Positions 59,370 to 64,000 of a DNA stretch of 64,000 nucleotides are shown here, one piece after another. The first letter of the stretch is position 1. Every line of letters starts with the position of its first letter. The notes below the pieces were generated by a model. The model did not search any database. It was not told the origin of the DNA and saw only the letters and a program-made list of their open reading frames with translations. This DNA comes from a bacterium. GTDB taxonomy: Bacteria > Arandabacterota > Arandabacteria > Arandabacterales > Arandabacteraceae. A program made the translations under genes and the position numbers. Location: positions 318,073 to 382,072 of the forward strand of contig JAOZOU010000001.1 of assembly GCA_029933125.1 (NCBI GenBank). The letters run 5' to 3'.

Positions 59370-60827
59370 TTACATCTGTTTGCCATCAGTGAGAACCGCT
59401 ACTGCAAGGTCTTCCTTACCAAGGTGGTGATAAAGCCCGGCAAGCTTCTTTCGAGCATCGCTATCCTGAGGATCCATAGAGATGGCAGCTTCATAGGCAG
59501 CTGCTGCACCCCCAAAGTCCTTTGCCTTTATCTTGAGAATTCCAAGACATTTAAGGAATTGACTTCCACCCATGCCACGCTCAACTGCATTGGTCAACAC
59601 TTCGATGGCTTTGGCAATCTCTCCACAGGCTAAGTATGACTTTGAGAGCTCGAAGTGAAGTCTTTCATCCTCATCACATATCTTCAAAGCCTCTTCAAAA
59701 TGGATGACCGCTTCACTGAATTTCATCTCCTCAAAGGCAAGCCTCGCAAGCAGAATGCGGGCATCATAGTTCTCTCCCATCTTGAGCGCGTCCTTAAGAG
59801 CCTTGCGTGCGGTTTCAATCTCGCCTCGGGCAAGTCTACATTTGGCTACGAGGACTAGCGCAGAAGGTACATCTGGGTCAAAGTCAAGGCGATAGGATGT
59901 ACTCAATCCCCTGCCTCTTACCTTCTTGAGATACTTAACGATCTCAGTTTCTGCCTCCTCGTAAAGCTTTAGACCAAAGAGAGCCGAACTTTTGACAAGA
60001 TGTGTACTTAACAAATTGGGATTGAGACGCTTAGCCCCTTCAAGCATTTTGAGGGCTTCCTCATAGCGCCTAAGCTTTATGAGAGCTGAGGCGAGATTCT
60101 GAAGACACACAGCTCTTATCTGCTTGGGAAGACCCCGCTTGCCAAGCGCATCTTGATAGTACTCAACAGCTCTTCCGTATTCACCGAGAAGATTGTGAGT
60201 TTCCCCAAGATGAAAAAGGGTAAGACTATCTTGAGGAATTTCATCTAACTGCATCTCAAGCATCCTGAGATTACGCCTGAGCTTCTCATCCATCTTCTCT
60301 CTGGAAAGATCATAGCCCAAGTGCCTGATCACTATTGCCGAGGGAATCACTTTGGCACCAAGCCTCAGGAGGGAGGGTAGAATCTGCTCATGAACTCTTC
60401 CCTCAAATCTTACTCCCGGAAGGCGCCTAAAGAGCCTGGGAAAAGAGTTTACAAAGACTTTTCCAGCACCTGACCTCAATGGGCTTTCAATTCGCACAAA
60501 GTAAGCATCAGCGCCTTTAGCAAGTGCAGATTCGATCTCAGCAATTGATTCCTCAGGAAGGTATTCATCAGCGTCGAGGAAGAAGATCCAATCAGAGGTT
60601 GCTGTCTCTATCGCTTTATTCCTTGCTTTGGAGAAATCGTCCTCCCAAACATGCTCTACGACGACGGCTCCGGAAGATCTGGCAACATCAGGTGTTCCAT
60701 CGGTCGAACCTGTGTCGACGACTACAATCTCATCAGCCACAGACTTTACACTGGCAATTGCTCTCTCAAGATTTTGGGCCTCGTTCTTAACAATCATACA
60801 AACCGTCAAGGTAGCATTGTTTGCCAT
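59370..60827 (-). CDS. GT2 glycosyltransferase with C-terminal TPR repeats
   Basis: 485 residues. An N-terminal GT2 domain (about 1-230: LTVCMIVKNEAQNLERAIAS, EIVVVDTGSTDGTPDVA, the DxD-type DWIFFLDADEYLP, RLFRRLPGVRFEGRVHEQI) is followed by TPR units to the end (SLTLFHLGETHNLLGEYGRA, LKMLEGAKRLNPNLLSTHLV, SKSYLACGEIAKAIEVLTNA). This GT2-TPR architecture occurs in protein glycosyltransferases. Starts ten bases after the stop of the larger glycosyltransferase gene and sits upstream of flagellin. Flagellin is therefore the most likely acceptor, but this is context only. Last residue is near 59370, leaving the flagellin promoter region. Confidence 0.9.
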   Translation of the reverse strand: MANNATLTVCMIVKNEAQNLERAIASVKSVADEIVVVDTGSTDGTPDVARSSGAVVVEHVWEDDFSKARNKAIETATSDWIFFLDADEYLPEESIAEIESALAKGADAYFVRIESPLRSGAGKVFVNSFPRLFRRLPGVRFEGRVHEQILPSLLRLGAKVIPSAIVIRHLGYDLSREKMDEKLRRNLRMLEMQLDEIPQDSLTLFHLGETHNLLGEYGRAVEYYQDALGKRGLPKQIRAVCLQNLASALIKLRRYEEALKMLEGAKRLNPNLLSTHLVKSSALFGLKLYEEAETEIVKYLKKVRGRGLSTSYRLDFDPDVPSALVLVAKCRLARGEIETARKALKDALKMGENYDARILLARLAFEEMKFSEAVIHFEEALKICDEDERLHFELSKSYLACGEIAKAIEVLTNAVERGMGGSQFLKCLGILKIKAKDFGGAAAAYEAAISMDPQDSDARKKLAGLYHHLGKEDLAVAVLTDGKQM

Positions 60828-60837
60828 GACATAGCCC

Positions 60838-63800
60838 CTATGATTTCTTTGAACTCGTTCTCAAGGCTTCAAGAATGCTCTTTGCCCTCTTGTCATCCTG
60901 TGAGATTGTGAGTGCCATCTCACAGAGTTTACCTGCTGTTTCAAGATCACCAAGTGAGGCAAAGGTCTCGGCGACAGCACTATAGACGTCTGAGTTGTGG
61001 CCATGCTGGGCGATGAGTGATGAAAAAATGTTACCCGCCGTCTCAGCCTTGCCTGTTCTAAGATAAAGATCACCAAGATTCTTCATTGCTTCCCAGTTGC
61101 CTCCGTCGAGATTTATTGCTGTTTCGAAGGCTTGCTCAGCCTCCCCGATCCTTCCGCCTTCGAATAGAAGGCAGCCAAGGTTGTTCCAAGCACGTGAATC
61201 CTCTGGTGCTATCTCAAGAAGATGCTTAAAGACACTGACAGCCTCACCGCTTCGTCCATTGAGCGCAAGCACGACACCTTTCTCATAAAGAGCTTCAATA
61301 AACATGGGCATATGCTTGAGTGCCTGATCAAAGTGTACAAGAGCTGAGTCAATGTCATTGGTGCTAAGGGCGCGTCTGCCCTCAAAGAGACTCATAACCG
61401 CAAGTTCCTCAGGATGAGGTCTAACCTTAGACATGTGGATATAGCTCTGCCTGGCGCACACTATTCTCAATCCCCTATCCTTGATGCGTTGCTCAAGCTC
61501 CAGGAGCACAGCTGCAGATGAGAAGCTCCTGGAGGGTTTGCAACCGAGCAGAACCTCTTTGCCTATCGCAAAAGCCACCGGATAGCCAATGTCAACATCA
61601 ATCACCCGTCCCTGCCACTCAAGCGAGTTCTTACGCGCAAATCGAAAGAGGGGTTTGCCTGGGAGTTTATACTTGGGCTTGGTGAATTGTTTGCCCCAAC
61701 CCGCATTACTTGCCGCCAGCGCGCATCCCACACCATCGCCTTGGAGCGCTGAGATTAAGCCCTTCTCCCAATCAGGGGTAAGATGGGCACCTCCCATCAC
61801 GAAGAAAATGGTCTCAGGAGCTTCCTCAGTTATCTTCTCGAGGATCTGATCTGCCAGACCATCCTTCCCATCTATCTTCACAACGTTCATATCTGATGCA
61901 AACTCATCGAGATTTGCCACATGCGAGACGAGCTCTTCACCTGATGGGAGAATGAAGAGAAGTGGTTTTAGGTCTCGCTTAACATTTGGATCTCTGGCGT
62001 CTCGAATTTTGTTGTCAAGTAAACCTCTCCACTTTTCGAAAAACTTCCTCCGATTCTCCTCCATGAGCTTTTCATAGTTAATCCCAATGGCTCTGAAGGT
62101 CTTACTTCCAGCATGATGCACAAAGACATCCTTTGCCCATAGTATCTTGTAACCAGCAAGGCGAGCACGCAAACAAAGATCGTCGTCTTCGTAATTCCCG
62201 GGTCCGAATCTCGTGTCGAAGAGTCCTATCTCCTCAAGCATACTTCGCCTTAAAAGCATGCATACTCCCACCACCTTTTCCACATCGACGGCCTGATGAC
62301 GATTCCTCGCATAGAGATTTTCACTGAAATTGTACAGATCCTTTTCCGTCTTGTAGGAGGTTGGTATTTGCTGCACACTTGCGGCGAAATTGGTGGATGG
62401 AGCCACAATGCCTACCTTTGGGTCACGCTGCATATGCCACAGGAGGCGTTCGAGCCAGCCCGGTGTGACGATGGTGTCATTGTTGAGAATGACTATGTAG
62501 TCTCCATGTGTATGTCTTATACCCTGGTTGCATGCATTGGCAAATCCCGTGTTTGTCTCATTTCTTATGACTTCAATATTATTCTGGTCAGCCTCATAGG
62601 CAATGTCTTCATCAGAACCATTGTCAACAATGATAAGCCGAAAAGGTAGTGTCGTATTTTTCTTTATGCTCGTCCAGCAAGTGCGGGTGTCTGCTAGATT
62701 ATTATGCACAGGCACAACTATACTCACATTGGGCTCTATCTCGGGAACCGCGGGGAGAACCTTAAAGCCACTTGATTCAAAGTCCTCTTTTGAGAAAGCG
62801 AATTCTTGAGCAGCCTCCCCTCGTCTCCCCTTCTTGATGAAATCAATTATCTCAAGCCAGTACCTCTCGGCAGCTTCAAAGCTGTAATGACGCTGAGCAT
62901 GGATTCTGCCCTCATTTGATAGTCTGTCCCAGAGCTCATCATCCTTGTACACATTGATAACCTCTCTGGCAAAATCTTCTGGATCGTCGGCTATGAGGGC
63001 ATTCCTTCCATGTGTGAGATTCATGCCCTCAGCACCGATGGAGGTGGTTACAATAGGTATTCCTGCTGCCAGAGCCTCACCAATTTTGCCTTTCAATCCT
63101 GAACCATATCGGAGAGGTACAACAAAAACCCTCGAGCTCATGAGATACGGGGTCACCTCTGGGACAAAACCTGTAACTATGATATCCTCAGCTGCCAGTC
63201 GTTTCACCTTTTCAGTGGGATTGTTCCCAACAATGTAGAACTTCACATGTGGCAGATCACGTTTGACGTGAGGGAGTATCTCTTGCACGAAGTAGATGAC
63301 TGCGTCCTCATTGGGGTCATGATTGTAGTTGCCAACGAAGACGATACCATCTCCCCTGTCTTTCCTCCTTGCCTCAGGCAATGGATGGATGTCGGTTGAG
63401 ATTCCCACTCTGAGCCAGGGGACTTCCTCGAGAAGAAGGCGGCGATCTTCCTCTGTAACAGTTAGCACCATATCGGCTCGCTTGTACATCTCCAGTTCAA
63501 GCCGTTTGGTCTCAATTGCCTTCCAGAGAAGAGCAGGATCACCACTTATCCTTGCCCTTCGCCTTTCCCTTATGAATGCAAGGTCATAAGAATCGATTAT
63601 GAACACGCTCCTAGAGGAGTATGTACGAATGTCTCGCCAGTATTGATGGGCAACATGGTGGAAACCAACGATTATCGCTTTGAAATCATTTGACTTAAGC
63701 AACAGGGGAAAATCTATCCAGATCGGTCCCTGAATCTCACATCCCATGTTCCTCAGGCGTGTCTGATCCGTGTGAAAGACGGTTATACCCATTTTTTCCA

Positions 63801-64000
63801 GTTCATTTATATACTTGAGTTGCCCTGCCCCATTGCGAGCGAGGAAGACTATGTCGAAGTATTTGTTGAGAATCTTAAGGGTATTGAACCAGCGTTTCTC
63901 ACCAGCTGCACGATCATACATTGGCAGGAAAGGCAGAATTATGAGTATCTTGTCCCTGCCCGTCGAGGATCTTATTTCGAAAACATTCTTGCGATGACGC
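60838..64000 (-). CDS. Two-domain glycosyltransferase (GT4 plus GT2) with TPR tail, 5' end off the window
   Basis: The frame is open to the right edge, so the start lies outside; residues before the internal ATG at 63921 (GRDKILIILPFLP then MYDRAAGEKRW) belong to the usual GT4 entry. Visible order: GT4-type domain (to about residue 370 from that ATG; IVFVGNYNHDPNEDAVIYFV, VVPLRYGSGLKGKIGEALAA), GT2 domain (about 400-650; VSIVVPVHNNLADTRTCWTS, IVILNNDTIVTPGWLERL, YEDDDLCLRARLAGYKI), a 200-residue region I cannot name, and TPR repeats (about 880-1020; VFKHLLEIAPEDSRAWNNLG). One protein joining two transferase activities; probably builds the flagellin or surface glycan. Confidence 0.9.
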   Translation of the reverse strand, partial: RHRKNVFEIRSSTGRDKILIILPFLPMYDRAAGEKRWFNTLKILNKYFDIVFLARNGAGQLKYINELEKMGITVFHTDQTRLRNMGCEIQGPIWIDFPLLLKSNDFKAIIVGFHHVAHQYWRDIRTYSSRSVFIIDSYDLAFIRERRRARISGDPALLWKAIETKRLELEMYKRADMVLTVTEEDRRLLLEEVPWLRVGISTDIHPLPEARRKDRGDGIVFVGNYNHDPNEDAVIYFVQEILPHVKRDLPHVKFYIVGNNPTEKVKRLAAEDIIVTGFVPEVTPYLMSSRVFVVPLRYGSGLKGKIGEALAAGIPIVTTSIGAEGMNLTHGRNALIADDPEDFAREVINVYKDDELWDRLSNEGRIHAQRHYSFEAAERYWLEIIDFIKKGRRGEAAQEFAFSKEDFESSGFKVLPAVPEIEPNVSIVVPVHNNLADTRTCWTSIKKNTTLPFRLIIVDNGSDEDIAYEADQNNIEVIRNETNTGFANACNQGIRHTHGDYIVILNNDTIVTPGWLERLLWHMQRDPKVGIVAPSTNFAASVQQIPTSYKTEKDLYNFSENLYARNRHQAVDVEKVVGVCMLLRRSMLEEIGLFDTRFGPGNYEDDDLCLRARLAGYKILWAKDVFVHHAGSKTFRAIGINYEKLMEENRRKFFEKWRGLLDNKIRDARDPNVKRDLKPLLFILPSGEELVSHVANLDEFASDMNVVKIDGKDGLADQILEKITEEAPETIFFVMGGAHLTPDWEKGLISALQGDGVGCALAASNAGWGKQFTKPKYKLPGKPLFRFARKNSLEWQGRVIDVDIGYPVAFAIGKEVLLGCKPSRSFSSAAVLLELEQRIKDRGLRIVCARQSYIHMSKVRPHPEELAVMSLFEGRRALSTNDIDSALVHFDQALKHMPMFIEALYEKGVVLALNGRSGEAVSVFKHLLEIAPEDSRAWNNLGCLLFEGGRIGEAEQAFETAINLDGGNWEAMKNLGDLYLRTGKAETAGNIFSSLIAQHGHNSDVYSAVAETFASLGDLETAGKLCEMALTISQDDKRAKSILEALRTSSKKS

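Overview
The window is a gene-dense stretch of a bacterial chromosome with roughly balanced base composition. It reads like an uncultivated, flagellated, probably Gram-negative-type bacterium related to the FCB or neighbouring candidate phyla. Evidence for this placement is several secreted proteins ending in a FlgD-like 'Por/T9SS type' sorting domain, secreted C10 peptidase/VCBS/ASPIC and beta-helix proteins, a TatA gene, and a complete-looking late flagellar block with FlbD and a FlgM-like protein. The placement is inference from protein style; there is no rRNA or other taxonomic marker in the window.

Layout. 1-5.6 kb: secreted pullulanase (minus), divergent SHMT-like PLP enzyme with a good sigma-70 promoter, TatA, and a Tpt1/KptA RNA 2'-phosphotransferase. 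5.6-11.6 kb (minus): secreted C10-type peptidase with seven VCBS repeats, a VIT/VWA protein and a small membrane protein. 11.5-13.5 kb: a scarred region with two clusters of 22-nt REP-like repeats (36-bp period, opposite orientation) flanking a rhodanese-sorting-domain gene broken by an in-frame TAA, then an isoprenylcysteine-methyltransferase-like gene with a frameshifted end. 13.6-16.5 kb: a tight three-gene cassette (small helical protein, Rad50-like zinc-hook ATPase, PD-(D/E)XK-like nuclease), the best candidate here for an undescribed DNA-processing or defence system. 16.7-18.0 kb: a small exported protein and an MsrB with an extra cysteine-rich domain.

18.1-38.7 kb: enolase and phosphoglycerate mutase, an alpha/beta hydrolase, a lipoprotein S9 peptidase, a beta-helix/BNR-like surface protein split by an in-frame TGA, a ZU5-like fragment, transketolase, then a four-gene operon of unrecognised membrane proteins followed by a small zincin; next come a second S9 peptidase and an HPP-family membrane protein. 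38.7-46.7 kb (minus): a signalling operon of two PAS/GAF histidine kinases (one hybrid), a REC-HDOD protein and a REC-degenerate-HD protein. 46.8-64 kb (minus): methyltransferase, phosphofructokinase, alpha-glucan phosphorylase, a GAF/HD-GYP/HDOD protein, two MotB-like proteins (one without the proton-carrying Asp), MotA, FlbD, FlgM-like, FliD, FliS, flagellin, then two TPR-glycosyltransferases, the last running off the right end.

How it fits together: pullulanase (export), glucan phosphorylase, PFK, enolase, iPGM and transketolase form a polysaccharide-to-pyruvate/pentose route. The stator, filament and glycosyltransferase genes form the motility block, and the HD-GYP gene sits between motility and glycogen breakdown in one continuous co-oriented run. 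Three broken reading frames plus a beta-helix remnant mark 11.5-13.5, 22.9-23.5 and 26-30 kb as unstable, accessory-like segments.
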